Part shown: positions 33,904-42,939 of the stretch, piece by piece
How the letters are laid out: each line of letters opens with the position of its first letter
Position numbering within the stretch: position 1 is the stretch's first letter
Position numbers and translations under genes: made by a program
The notes under the pieces: model-generated
Database searches by the model: none
Told to the model about the DNA's origin: nothing
What the model saw: only the letters and a program-made list of their open reading frames with translations
Source: Streptomyces sp. R21
GTDB lineage: Bacteria; Actinomycetota; Actinomycetes; Streptomycetales; Streptomycetaceae
Reading direction: 5' to 3'
Length of the DNA stretch: 64,000 nucleotides
Assembly (NCBI RefSeq): GCF_041051975.1
Contig: NZ_CP163435.1
Span: forward strand, 5,489,001 to 5,553,000

Positions 33904-34785
33904 TTAGTAGGCGCGTAGTTGGCGGGCGATTTCCAGGTGGTCCGGTACCGGGGGGCGGCCGGCCCTGATTTCCCAGAGCGAGGTCTGGAGGACTCGGGCC
34001 AGGGTCCAGGCGCGGGCCCCGTCGCGGTCCAGGTTCATGACCTCCGTCATCGCGTCGAAACGCCAGCGGATCTCGGCGGGGTCGAAGCGGTTGTCCAGGG
34101 CGGGGAAGAGTTCGAAGGCGGGGGTGCCGGACAGGGGCTTGGGGTCGATGGCCAGCCAGGGGGCGCGGGTGGCGGCGAGGACGTTGTCGTAGTGGAGGTC
34201 CCAGTGGAGGAGGCGGTCGCCGGGGGCGGGTGCCACCTCGCGTACGGCTGCGGCGCAGTCCTCGATCAGGCGGCGGTCGGCGGGGTCCGGGATCTGGTGC
34301 AGGGCCCCCGGCGCCCGGTCCAGCATCGCTGTTGTGATGTCGCCGAGTCGGCGCATGTCCTTCGGTGCCGGTGCGGCGGTCAGGTGGGTCAGCAGGCGGG
34401 CGATGACGAGAGTGGCCTCGCGGGAGTCCGGCAGGTGCGTCAGCATGCGGGTCGCGTCGAGCCGTTCCAGGAGGAGGGTGCCCGTGGTGGCGTCGTGCTC
34501 CAGCAGGCGTACGGCTCCGTCGCCGGCCCAGACGCGCAGGGCGAGCGGCTCGCCCGCGGTCTCCTCGTCGAGGTGCTGGAGCTTGAGCGCGGCGGGAGTG
34601 CCGTCGGCCCTGAGCACCGGGAGGACCAGGGCGCACATGCCGTACATCGACGGGCCGTCGAGGCGGAGTTCCCAGCGGTCGAGGAAGTCCGTGGCCCGCT
34701 GTGGGAGGGCCGCGATGAAGGCGCGGCCGGCGGCCCTGTTGTACTTGTGCTGTGAGGCGATCAGTTCGGCGGGAATGTCGATCAC
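33904..34785 (-). CDS. Aminoglycoside/hydroxyurea kinase-like (APH(6)-type) phosphotransferase
   Basis: 293 aa from GTG at 34785. LLHWDLHYDNVLA is the catalytic Brenner loop (HxDxxxxN) and WLAIDPKPLSG holds the metal-binding DPK of the APH_6_hur family. N-terminal features (GMCALVLPVLRADGTPAALKLQ) supply the ATP-binding Lys. Known members phosphorylate streptomycin or hydroxyurea; actual resistance cannot be deduced, because many chromosomal homologues have unknown substrates. TAGCGT lies six bases before the GTG, so translation may be leaderless. It is divergent from a rhomboid-like gene at 34 bp. Confidence 0.86.
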   Translation of the reverse strand: MIDIPAELIASQHKYNRAAGRAFIAALPQRATDFLDRWELRLDGPSMYGMCALVLPVLRADGTPAALKLQHLDEETAGEPLALRVWAGDGAVRLLEHDATTGTLLLERLDATRMLTHLPDSREATLVIARLLTHLTAAPAPKDMRRLGDITTAMLDRAPGALHQIPDPADRRLIEDCAAAVREVAPAPGDRLLHWDLHYDNVLAATRAPWLAIDPKPLSGTPAFELFPALDNRFDPAEIRWRFDAMTEVMNLDRDGARAWTLARVLQTSLWEIRAGRPPVPDHLEIARQLRAY

Positions 34786-34819
34786 CCCTGCGACGCTACC
34801 CACGTGCGTGAATCGGGTC

Positions 34820-35473
34820 ATGCGGATTAGGAGCGGCCTGAGGAGGGTGGGGGCGTACGTTCGCAGTGCCCCGGGGACGTACGTGTGGCTGGGTGTGCTG
34901 TTCGTGACGACCGTGGCCGTGCATCAGATGTCGCCGGAGTTCGAGGACCAGTTCCTGCGGCAGCGGTCCACCAACATCCATGAGCTGTCGAACAATCCGG
35001 TGCGGGTGCTGATCTCCAGTGCGATGTGGATCGACGGTGGGCACTGGCTTCCGTACGCGGTGCTGTACACGGTGTTCCACGCGCAGGCGGAGCGGTGGCT
35101 CGGTACCGCGCGCTGGCTGGTGGTCTGTGCGGCGGCGCATGTGCTGGCGACGCTGGTGAGCGAACTGGCGTTGCTGGATGCGATCCGGCGTGGGGCGGCG
35201 CCGCATTCGGCGGTCAACACGCTGGACATCGGGGTGAGTTACGCGCTGGCGGGGGTGGTCGCCGTGCTGGTGTACCGGATTTCGGCACCCTGGCGGTACC
35301 TGTATCTGAGCGGGGTCGTGGTCGTGTACGCGGTGCCGTTGGCGACCGGCCGGACCTTCACCGATTTCGGGCATTTCATCTCCGTGGCGATCGGTCTCGG
35401 CTGTTATCCGCTGGTCAGAGGGCGGGGAAAAGCATGGAATCCGAAGGAGACATGGGCGGTCCTGAGGGGTTAG
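34820..35473 (+). CDS. Rhomboid-like integral membrane protein
   Basis: 217 aa, about six hydrophobic spans. HWLPYAVLYTVFHAQAERWLG, then a span with DIGVSYALAGVVAVLVY and a last one with FGHFISVAIGLGCYPL, resemble rhomboid topology. GVSYA stands where the GxSGA nucleophile motif would be, and the catalytic His equivalent may be in FGHFIS. Whether it is a protease or a catalytically dead relative is unclear. The ATG at 34820 lacks a Shine-Dalgarno; GTG at 34808 is an alternative. The next gene begins 9 bp downstream. Confidence 0.8.
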   Translation: MRIRSGLRRVGAYVRSAPGTYVWLGVLFVTTVAVHQMSPEFEDQFLRQRSTNIHELSNNPVRVLISSAMWIDGGHWLPYAVLYTVFHAQAERWLGTARWLVVCAAAHVLATLVSELALLDAIRRGAAPHSAVNTLDIGVSYALAGVVAVLVYRISAPWRYLYLSGVVVVYAVPLATGRTFTDFGHFISVAIGLGCYPLVRGRGKAWNPKETWAVLRG

Positions 35474-35482
35474 CGTCCGGCC

Positions 35483-36889
35483 ATGAGCAGCAGTACGGCC
35501 ACCACGGTCAACGGCGGAATCTCCTTCTGGTACGCGCAGGACGGCATCCCCGCGCCCCGCGCGCCCCTGCCCGGCGACGCGAGCGCCGACGTCGTCATCG
35601 TGGGCGGCGGTTACACGGGCCTGTGGACCGCGTACTACCTGAAGAAGGCCGCGCCCTTCCTGCGGATCACGGTGCTGGAGCAGAAGTTCTGCGGGTACGG
35701 CGCCTCGGGGCGCAACGGCGGCTGGCTGTACAACGGCATCGCCGGCCGCGACCGGTATGCGAAGCTGCACGGCCGGGACGCGGCCGTACGCCTTCAGCGG
35801 GCGATGAACGAGACCGTGGGTGAGGTTGTCCGGGTCGCGGGGGACGAGGGCATCGACGCCGACATTCACCAGGGTGGCGTTCTCGAAGTGGCCTACACGC
35901 CGGCCCAGTTGGGGCGCCTCAAGGCCTTCCACGAGGCCGAGTTGTCGTACGGCGAGAAGGATCGTGAGCTGTACGGCGCGGTGGAGACCGCCGAGCGGAT
36001 CCGGGTCGCGGACGCGGTCGGGTCCACCTGGACGCCGCACGGGGCGCGGCTGCACCCGGTGAAGCTGGTGAAGGGGCTCGCGGCCGCCGTGGAGGCGCTG
36101 GGCGTCACGATCCACGAGCAGACGCCGGTGACGGAGATCCGGCCCAAGCACGCGGTGACGCCGTACGGCACCGTCCGGGCGCCCTATGTGCTGCGCTGCA
36201 CCGAGGGCTTCACGGCCGCGCTCAAGGGCCAGCGGCGGACCTGGCTGCCGATGAACTCGTCGATGATCGCGACCGAGCCGCTGACCGAGGCGCAGTGGGA
36301 GGCGATCGGCTGGGAGGGGCGGGAGACGCTGGGCGACATGGCGCACGCGTACATGTACGCGCAGCGCACCGCCGACGGCCGGATCGCGCTCGGCGGCCGG
36401 GGCGTTCCGTACCGCTTCGGTTCGCGGACGGACAACGACGGGCGGACGCAGGCCGCGACGATCGAGGCGCTGCGCGAGATCCTGGTCCGGTTCTTCCCCG
36501 CGCTGGCCGGCGTCGGCATCTCGCACGCCTGGTCGGGGGTGCTGGGTGTGCCGCGCGACTGGTGCGCGACGGTGACGCTGGACCGCTCGACTGGGCTCGG
36601 CTGGGCCGGCGGCTATGTCGGTTCCGGCGTCGCGACCACCAACCTCGCCGCCCGTACCCTGCGTGACCTCGTGCAGCAGGACTCCGGGCAGTCGGGGCCG
36701 ACGGAGCTGACGGACCTGCCCTGGGTTAATCACAAGGTCCGCAACTGGGAGCCGGAGCCGCTGCGTTGGCTCGGGGTGCACGGCATGTACGCCACCTATC
36801 GGACGGCGGACCGGCGCGAACTCGCCGCGCACAGCGCGGAGTCGTCGCGACTCGCGCGGCTGGCGGACCGGGTGGCCGGGCGGCACTGA
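35483..36889 (+). CDS. FAD-dependent amine/amino-acid oxidase (DAO family)
   Basis: 468 aa. VVIVGGGYTGLWTAYYL (about 36-52) is the dinucleotide-binding GxGxxG of glycine/D-amino-acid oxidase-like flavoproteins, with acidic end VLEQK and FAD-contacting GYGASGRNGGW. The C-terminal GLGWAGGYVGSGVATTNLAARTL completes the FAD site. Closest in style to gamma-glutamylputrescine oxidoreductases (PuuB), so a role in amine catabolism is likely but not proven. TAGCGT lies six bases before the ATG, indicating a leaderless start despite the close upstream gene. Confidence 0.88.
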   Translation: MSSSTATTVNGGISFWYAQDGIPAPRAPLPGDASADVVIVGGGYTGLWTAYYLKKAAPFLRITVLEQKFCGYGASGRNGGWLYNGIAGRDRYAKLHGRDAAVRLQRAMNETVGEVVRVAGDEGIDADIHQGGVLEVAYTPAQLGRLKAFHEAELSYGEKDRELYGAVETAERIRVADAVGSTWTPHGARLHPVKLVKGLAAAVEALGVTIHEQTPVTEIRPKHAVTPYGTVRAPYVLRCTEGFTAALKGQRRTWLPMNSSMIATEPLTEAQWEAIGWEGRETLGDMAHAYMYAQRTADGRIALGGRGVPYRFGSRTDNDGRTQAATIEALREILVRFFPALAGVGISHAWSGVLGVPRDWCATVTLDRSTGLGWAGGYVGSGVATTNLAARTLRDLVQQDSGQSGPTELTDLPWVNHKVRNWEPEPLRWLGVHGMYATYRTADRRELAAHSAESSRLARLADRVAGRH

Positions 36890-37069
36890 ACCGGATCATT
36901 GGGGGACCGAAGCCGTCCGGGCCGTGGCAAGCGCGGCGCCACGGATGGTTCAGGACAAGCTTTGCGTTCTCATTGCTGTCTCATAGGTCTCTCGAGGCGC
37001 CCCTCCCGTAAAAGCTGTTGGCCAGCTTGTGACATGTACGCCACGGCTTCCTCAGGGGAGGGCACGACC

Positions 37070-39706
37070 ATGGCAGCCAACGGCCAACGAAGAAGACGCG
37101 TGTGGGCGGTATTCGCCACGACTGCCGCGCTGGGACTGACAGTTACGCAGGCCCAGGCGGCGTCCGGCGGTGGAGGCGATCCCTTCGGCGTCCGCGCGCT
37201 ACAGCAACAGGCCCTTCTGAACCAGCAGAAGGGCCTGTCGGCGTTCGCGGAGGATCCGGGGGACGAGGACGAGGACGAGTCGGGGAACATAGCCGAGCAG
37301 GCCGACCAGTACGCGGAGGCGCGCACCTCGCCGGGCATCGTGGCGCCGGGCGCGTACGGGGCGGCGTACGACCAGCTCTCCGGTCTTCCGCACACGGGCG
37401 GGAGTTGGAGCGATCTGACGAAGCTGCCCTACGACTCCGACGATCCCCGCTACCGCGACATCAACTCCAACTCCAGTGGTGGTGCGGGCCGGGTCACCGG
37501 GCGGGTGACGGGGCTCGCGGCCGACAGTCACGGGTATGTGTACGCGGGCTCCGCCAACGGCGGTGTCTTCAGGTCCCGTTCGGGTGGCGGGCACTGGACG
37601 AACATCTCCGACCGGCTGCCCGCCCTGTCCACCGGAGACCTGCAGCTCGACCCGGGCGGCCGCCTCTGGTACGCGACAGGCGAGGCCAACACCAGTGCCA
37701 CGGCCTTCCTCGGCACGGGCGTGTACGTGCTGCACGACCCGCGCAAGGGCAGCTTCAGCCGCCATGACCGGGTCGGCGGCGACGAGTTGGAGTCGACGTC
37801 GATCAACGCGCTGAGGTTCGGCGGTTCCAAGGTGTGGGCGGCGACCACGCGCGGGGTGTGGAGCCACTCGACGAAGTCTCTGAAGGGCGCCTGGAAGCTG
37901 GAGTTCGCGCCCAACCCGGACTATCTGCCGGGTGGTTCGAAGGCCGCCGATCCGTCGGCCGCGTACAAGAACATCACCAGTGACATCGCGATCGACCCGA
38001 AGAACCCGGGCAAGGTCGTGCTGGCCGTGGGCTGGCGCGGAGGCGACACGTACAACGGGTTCTACGCCAGGTCCGGCGGGAGCTGGCAGCGGCTGACCGG
38101 GCTCGGTGATCTGCCGAGCAACAGCGAGGACGTCGGCAACGTCACCTTCGCGCGCAGTGCCGACGGCTCGCGCTACTACGCCATCGACCAGTCGCCCGAG
38201 ATGACCGCCGAGAACCCGGACAGCGGTCTCGAGGGCATCTTCGTCTCCAAGTCGGGTTCTCCGACCGGGCCTTGGACGAAGATCGCCGACTACACGCAGC
38301 TGCGGGACTCGGGCTCGGCGCTTACCGGTGACGGTTACCAGCCGGGCATCCAGGCCTGGTACAACCAGTTCCTCACCGTCGACCCGAAGAACCGCGACCA
38401 CGTGTACGCGGGTCTGGAGGAGGTCTTCGAGACGAAGAACGGCGGGACGACCTGGTCGGTCCCGGGCCCGTACTGGAACTTCGGTTTCCCCTGCTGGTCC
38501 GTCGACCCGTCGAAGCAGAGCGGTGACTGCCCGGCCAGCACGCACCCCGACCAGCACGCGGTGACGATCGGGAGCAACGGGGGCGCGCCGTATGTGATCG
38601 TCGGTGACGACGGCGGCACCTACCGGCGGCCGGTGAACGGTGCGGCGAATGCGGAGGGCCATGCCACCGACTGGCGTCCGCTCAACGACGGCACGATGGA
38701 CGCGTTGCAGTACTACTCGGTGGGCGTCGGGACGGATCCCGCCGGGCGCGGGCTCGCGGTCACCGGTGGTCTGCAGGACAACGGGCAGTCGATGCTGCGG
38801 CCCGGCGACCGGGTGATGGGCTCCAACTTCGGTGGTGACGGGGCCGACACGATCACCGATCCGGCCAACGGGTGCAACATCGCGCAGGAGTACGTGTACC
38901 TGGCGGTCTCGGTCACCAACAACTGCGCGGTGAACGACGGGAGTTGGGTGACCGATCCGTCGAAGGCCACCTCGTACTCCGTACCGCCGCCGGACAACGC
39001 GACCGGCGAGGCCCGCTTCATCGCCCCGCTGAACGCCGACATCAAGGACAAGAACACCTGGGTCGCGGGCGGCCGGCACGTCTGGATCAACAGCCACGGG
39101 TACGCGATCCGCAGTGGCAGCGAGTGGTTCGGGGCGTACGACCTGGGTGCGGGACACACAGCCACGGCCGTCGCCTCCTCGGGCGGCAAGGTGTATGCGG
39201 CCTGGTGCGGCCCCTGCAACAACCAGGGCTTCACCCGGGGCATCGTGGTCGGCAACGCCGACGGCACCGGCTGGCACCAGTTGACGCTGCCGGTCGACGG
39301 CACCGTGCCCAACCGCTATCTGTCCGGGCTCGCCATCGACCCGGCCGACAGCGACCATGTCCTCCTCGCGGTCAACGGGTTCTCCCGGAAGTGGACCGAG
39401 GGGCCGGGCGCGGGCGTCGGGCACCTGTTCGAGTCGAGGAACGGCGGGGTCAGCTGGACGGACATCTCCGGGAACCTGCCGGACGTGCCCGCCAACTCCG
39501 TGGTCCTGCTGAAGGGCGGCGCCGTCGCGGTCGGCACCGACCTCGGTGTCCTGGTGCGGTCCTCGTCCCGCGCCGGCTGGAAGGTCGCCGGGGACAACCT
39601 GCCCACGACGGCCGCGCTCCAGCTGCGCACCGGCCCCGACGGACGGCTGTACGCGGCCACGCACGGCCGGGGGATCTGGGCGATCGACGTACGACGGCTG
39701 CGGTGA
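37070..39706 (+). CDS. Secreted large beta-propeller (VPS10/sialidase-like BNR) protein
   Basis: 878 aa. A signal peptide (RRRRVWAVFATTAALGLTVTQAQA, to ~30) is followed by an acidic region (DPGDEDEDESG). Many repeated beta-propeller blades with Asp-box signatures follow (SRSGGGHWTNISD, SGSPTGPWTKIA, TKNGGTTWSVPG, SRNGGVSWTDISG, SSRAGWKVAGDN). Two 7-blade propellers, as in xyloglucanase (GH74)-like or sortilin-type folds, are likely. It is probably an extracellular glycan-active or protein-binding propeller. SD AGGGGAGGG precedes the ATG. It stands alone with a terminator after it. Confidence 0.88.
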   Translation: MAANGQRRRRVWAVFATTAALGLTVTQAQAASGGGGDPFGVRALQQQALLNQQKGLSAFAEDPGDEDEDESGNIAEQADQYAEARTSPGIVAPGAYGAAYDQLSGLPHTGGSWSDLTKLPYDSDDPRYRDINSNSSGGAGRVTGRVTGLAADSHGYVYAGSANGGVFRSRSGGGHWTNISDRLPALSTGDLQLDPGGRLWYATGEANTSATAFLGTGVYVLHDPRKGSFSRHDRVGGDELESTSINALRFGGSKVWAATTRGVWSHSTKSLKGAWKLEFAPNPDYLPGGSKAADPSAAYKNITSDIAIDPKNPGKVVLAVGWRGGDTYNGFYARSGGSWQRLTGLGDLPSNSEDVGNVTFARSADGSRYYAIDQSPEMTAENPDSGLEGIFVSKSGSPTGPWTKIADYTQLRDSGSALTGDGYQPGIQAWYNQFLTVDPKNRDHVYAGLEEVFETKNGGTTWSVPGPYWNFGFPCWSVDPSKQSGDCPASTHPDQHAVTIGSNGGAPYVIVGDDGGTYRRPVNGAANAEGHATDWRPLNDGTMDALQYYSVGVGTDPAGRGLAVTGGLQDNGQSMLRPGDRVMGSNFGGDGADTITDPANGCNIAQEYVYLAVSVTNNCAVNDGSWVTDPSKATSYSVPPPDNATGEARFIAPLNADIKDKNTWVAGGRHVWINSHGYAIRSGSEWFGAYDLGAGHTATAVASSGGKVYAAWCGPCNNQGFTRGIVVGNADGTGWHQLTLPVDGTVPNRYLSGLAIDPADSDHVLLAVNGFSRKWTEGPGAGVGHLFESRNGGVSWTDISGNLPDVPANSVVLLKGGAVAVGTDLGVLVRSSSRAGWKVAGDNLPTTAALQLRTGPDGRLYAATHGRGIWAIDVRRLR

Positions 39707-39735
39707 TCCTTCGGTGATTCTCCGGGGGTGAAGGG

Positions 39736-39765
39736 TGGGGCGGGGTCTTCGAAGGCCCCGCCCCA
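39736..39765 (+). terminator. Terminator after beta-propeller gene
   Basis: TGGGGCGGGG (39736-39745) pairs with CCCCGCCCCA (39756-39765). CTTC/GAAG pairing inside extends the stem almost to closure; a T-G wobble lies between. Confidence 0.75.
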
Positions 39766-39783
39766 TCGTGTGAGACTGCGGCC

Positions 39784-40260
39784 ATGATTCGTACGGCGAC
39801 TCCCGCAGACATCCCCGTCATCCACGCCCTGGTCCGTGAACTCGCCGAGTACGAGCGGGCACCGGAGGAGGCGCGGGCCTCACCGGAGCAGCTGCACGAG
39901 GCGCTGTTCGGGGAGCGGCCCGCCGCGTTCGCGCACATCGCCGAGGACGCGGCGGGCGAGCCCGTCGGGTTCGCGCTGTGGTACCTGACCTTCTCCTCCT
40001 GGCGCGGGGTGCAGGGCATCTATCTGCTGGACCTGTTCGTACGGCCCGAGGCGCGCGGCAGCGGTCACGGGAAGGCGCTGCTCACCGAGTTGGCGCGGAT
40101 CTGCGTCGAGCACGGGTACGAGCGCCTGGAGTGGTCGGTCCTGGACTGGAACGAGCCGTCGATCGCGTTCTACAAGGCGCTCGGCGCACGGCCGCAGGAC
40201 GAGTGGACGGTGTACCGGCTGACGGACACCGCGCTCCAGGAACTCGGTTCACGAAACTGA
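39784..40260 (+). CDS. GNAT N-acetyltransferase (spermidine/thialysine type)
   Basis: 158 aa. LLDLFVRPEARGSGHGKALL is the acetyl-CoA-binding motif A (R/QxxGxG/A). LEWSVLDWNEPSIAFYKALGA is the signature of the SSAT/thialysine acetyltransferase group. It likely acetylates polyamines or small amines. GAGACT lies six bases before the ATG, again without a Shine-Dalgarno. It ends 18 bp from the convergent MFS gene. Confidence 0.87.
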   Translation: MIRTATPADIPVIHALVRELAEYERAPEEARASPEQLHEALFGERPAAFAHIAEDAAGEPVGFALWYLTFSSWRGVQGIYLLDLFVRPEARGSGHGKALLTELARICVEHGYERLEWSVLDWNEPSIAFYKALGARPQDEWTVYRLTDTALQELGSRN

Positions 40261-40278
40261 AGTTCCTGGAGCCCCGGT

Positions 40279-41877
40279 TCACGCCACTGATTCGGGTACG
40301 GGAGCCCCCGCCGCCGGCGCGTGCCTGGGGGCCTTCGCCGTGACCATGAGGCCCGCGACCAGCCCGGCCAGGAGCAGGATGCCGAAGGCCCACCAGAGGG
40401 CGACCGTGTAGCCGTGCACGACGCCCTCGCGGATGATCAGGTCCTTGTGGGCGGGGCCCCGGAGGTGGGCGGAGACGTAGGCGGCGCTGCTGGTGGTGGC
40501 GATGGTGTTCAGCAGTGCCGTACCGATCGAACCGCCCACCTGCTGCGAGGTGTTGACGGTCGCGGAGGTCACGCCGGCGTCCTGCGGGGCGACCCCGGCG
40601 GTGGCGGTCGCGAACACCGGCATGAAGGTGAGACCCATGCCGAAGCCCATCAGGAGCAGGCCGGGCAGCAGGAGGGTCGCGTACGAGGAGTCGACCTTCA
40701 GCTGGGTGAAGATCAGCATGCCGCTCGCCGCGAGGATCATGCCGGGGACCATCAGGACGCGCGGGGCGACGTGGTTCATCAGGCGGGCCGAGACCTGCGT
40801 CGAGCCGATGATGATCGCGACCGTCAGGGGCAGGAAGGCCATACCGGTCTTCACGGGCGAGTAGCCGAGGATGACCTGGAGGTAGTAGGTCATGAACAGG
40901 AACATGCCGAACATGCCGATGACGGCGAGCCCCATGGTCAGGAAGCAGCCGGCGCGGTTGCGGTCCTTGACGATGTGCAGCGGGAGCAGCGGGCTCGGCG
41001 CCCTGGTCTGCCACCACACGAAGGTGGCGAGCAGGACGACGGCCAGCGCGAACATGGTGAGGACCAGGGGGTCGGTCCAGCCGCGCGGTTGGGCCTCGCT
41101 GAAGCCGTAGACGAGCGCGACGAGTCCGCCGCAGCCCAGTACGGCTCCGGGTACGTCGAGGCGGGCGCCGGTGTGGCCCGGGCGGTCGTGGAGCAGGGCG
41201 ATGGCGCCGAACAGGGCGATGACGGCGATGGGGATGTTGACGTACAGGCACCAGCGCCAGTTCAGGTACTCCGTCAGCAGTCCGCCCGCGATGAAGCCGA
41301 TCGCGGAGCCGCTGCCGGCCAGGGCGCCGTAGATCCCGAAGGCCTTTCCGCGCTCCTTCGGGTCGGTGAAGGTGGTCGTGAGGAGGGAGAGCGCGGAGGG
41401 GGCGAGCAACGCGGCGAAGGCGCCCTGGAGGGCGCGGGCGCCGAAGAGCATGCCGGAGGAGGTGGCCGCGCCGCCCAGCGCGGAGGCCCCGGCGAAGCCG
41501 ATGAGTCCGATGATGAAGGTGCGCTTGCGGCCGACGAGGTCGGCGATCCGGCCGCCGAGCAGGAGGAGTCCGCCGAAGGCCAGGGTGTAGGCGGTGATGA
41601 CCCACTGGCGGTTGCCGTCGGAGATGCCCAGGGCGTGCTGGGCGGAGGGGAGCGCGATGTTCACGATCGTCGCGTCCAGCACCACCATCAGCTGCGCGAG
41701 GGCGATGACCACCAGGCCCCACCAGCGGCGGGGATCGGCGCCCTCGGGGTCGACGGGTTCGCCCGTTCGGGTGACGCTCACCTGGCCAGAAGACCATGAA
41801 TCGGAAAGCGTCGCATCTTCGGAATGTGTTCCGTTATCGGGGTGTATCGCATCTTTGGGCGTGGTCGAGTGCTTCAC
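40279..41877 (-). CDS. DHA2-family (14-TM) drug:H+ antiporter
   Basis: 532 aa. After ~45 hydrophilic residues, QLMVVLDATIVNIALPSAQ is motif D1 of EmrB/QacA-type exporters. GRIADLVGRKRTFIIGL is motif A and GSGSAIGFIAGGLLTEYLNWRW motif C of antiporters. Fourteen spans are apparent. The GTG start overlaps the stop of the quinone oxidoreductase (GTGA), so they are translationally coupled; a shared response to a toxic quinone or electrophile is a fair guess. A much longer open frame in this direction runs into the upstream gene and is not real. Confidence 0.9.
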   Translation of the reverse strand: MKHSTTPKDAIHPDNGTHSEDATLSDSWSSGQVSVTRTGEPVDPEGADPRRWWGLVVIALAQLMVVLDATIVNIALPSAQHALGISDGNRQWVITAYTLAFGGLLLLGGRIADLVGRKRTFIIGLIGFAGASALGGAATSSGMLFGARALQGAFAALLAPSALSLLTTTFTDPKERGKAFGIYGALAGSGSAIGFIAGGLLTEYLNWRWCLYVNIPIAVIALFGAIALLHDRPGHTGARLDVPGAVLGCGGLVALVYGFSEAQPRGWTDPLVLTMFALAVVLLATFVWWQTRAPSPLLPLHIVKDRNRAGCFLTMGLAVIGMFGMFLFMTYYLQVILGYSPVKTGMAFLPLTVAIIIGSTQVSARLMNHVAPRVLMVPGMILAASGMLIFTQLKVDSSYATLLLPGLLLMGFGMGLTFMPVFATATAGVAPQDAGVTSATVNTSQQVGGSIGTALLNTIATTSSAAYVSAHLRGPAHKDLIIREGVVHGYTVALWWAFGILLLAGLVAGLMVTAKAPRHAPAAGAPVPESVA

Positions 41878-42848
41878 GGCTCCAGAACCACCTTTCCGAT
41901 CGTGTTGCGTGTTTCGAGGGCCCGGTGGGCGGCGGCGGCCTCGGAGAGCGGGAAGCGCTGTACGGCGGGGGAGAGGCGGCCGGCGGCGGCCTCGGTGAGG
42001 GCGCGCAGCTCCAGAGTGCGTACGGGGTTGGGGCCGCCCGCCCTGCCGAGCATCACCGGGCCGAGGACCTGCTCGGACACGCCGTCGATCAGCAGGGGCC
42101 GCCCATGGGAGATGCCCTCGGCGGACCAGCCGAAGACGAGGTGCTTGCCGCCGGGGCCGAGGAGGCCGACGGCGGCCTTGGCGGTCTCGCCGCCGACACC
42201 GTCGAAGACGATGGTCGCCTTCCCTCGATACTCGTCCGCCTGTCCGACCCAGTCCGGGTCGGTGTAGTCGAGCGCGAGGTCCGCGCCGTTCGCCCGGACG
42301 CGGGCCACCTTCTCCGGGCCGCCCGCGAGGCCGATCACGGTGGCGCCCGCGTGTTTCGCGTACTGCACGAGCAGGGTGCCGACACCGCCCGCCGCCGCCG
42401 GTACGACGGCCACGGAACCGGGGCCCAGCGACGCGAACTGCAGGATCCCCATCGCCGTACGCCCTGTTCCGATCATGGCGACGGCCTGGGCGAAGTCGAG
42501 GTTCTCCGGGATCTCGTGCAGCCGGTCGACGTCGGTGACGGCGAGTTCGGCGTAGCCGCCGGGGGCGAAGCCGAGGTGGGCGACGACGCGCTTGCCGAGC
42601 CACAGATGGGCGACGCCCTCGCCGAGGGACTCGACGGTGCCGGCGACCTCGCGGCCCGGGATCGTCGGCAGGGGGGCGGGCGCCGGGCCCGGGCCCTGGC
42701 CGCCCTCGCGCAGGGCGGCGTCGAGGAGGTGGACGCCTGCCGCGGCCACGGCGATACGGACCTGGCCGGGGCCGGGCTCGGGATCCTCGGTCTTCTCGTA
42801 GGTGAGGTTCTCGGCGGGGCCGTGGGTGTGCAGGCGGATGGCGTGCAT
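41874..42848 (-). CDS. Zinc-independent NADPH:quinone oxidoreductase (MDR family)
   Basis: 324 aa. AAAGVHLLDAALREG, PGREVAGTVESLGEGV (GroES-like half), VVPAAAGGVGTLLVQYAKHAGATVIGLAGG (AxxGGVG NADPH loop) and HRALETRNTIGKVVLEP at the end are typical of QOR/zeta-crystallin enzymes. No catalytic zinc Cys/His set is present. It reduces quinones or enones. ATG with AGGGAG upstream. The downstream DHA2 exporter overlaps its stop. Confidence 0.92.
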   Translation of the reverse strand: MHAIRLHTHGPAENLTYEKTEDPEPGPGQVRIAVAAAGVHLLDAALREGGQGPGPAPAPLPTIPGREVAGTVESLGEGVAHLWLGKRVVAHLGFAPGGYAELAVTDVDRLHEIPENLDFAQAVAMIGTGRTAMGILQFASLGPGSVAVVPAAAGGVGTLLVQYAKHAGATVIGLAGGPEKVARVRANGADLALDYTDPDWVGQADEYRGKATIVFDGVGGETAKAAVGLLGPGGKHLVFGWSAEGISHGRPLLIDGVSEQVLGPVMLGRAGGPNPVRTLELRALTEAAAGRLSPAVQRFPLSEAAAAHRALETRNTIGKVVLEP

Positions 42849-42939
42849 GGTGGGGCTCCCTGGTCGGTGGTGCGTGTGCGTGGTGCGGGTGCGACTGCGT
42901 GGTGCTCGTTCGTGGCGCTCGAAGGCCCACTCTTCAACC

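Noticed and set aside
37199..39766. 855-codon open frame opposite the beta-propeller gene
   Set aside because: An antisense shadow of a GC-rich gene, rich in Arg/Val/Gly with no domain; the plus frame has signal peptide and Asp-box repeats.
40279..42930. 883-codon open frame on the minus strand
   Set aside because: It joins the real exporter to a shadow of the quinone oxidoreductase gene. The upstream part is Arg/Pro-rich frame-shadow sequence, and the GTG at 41877 fits the real start.
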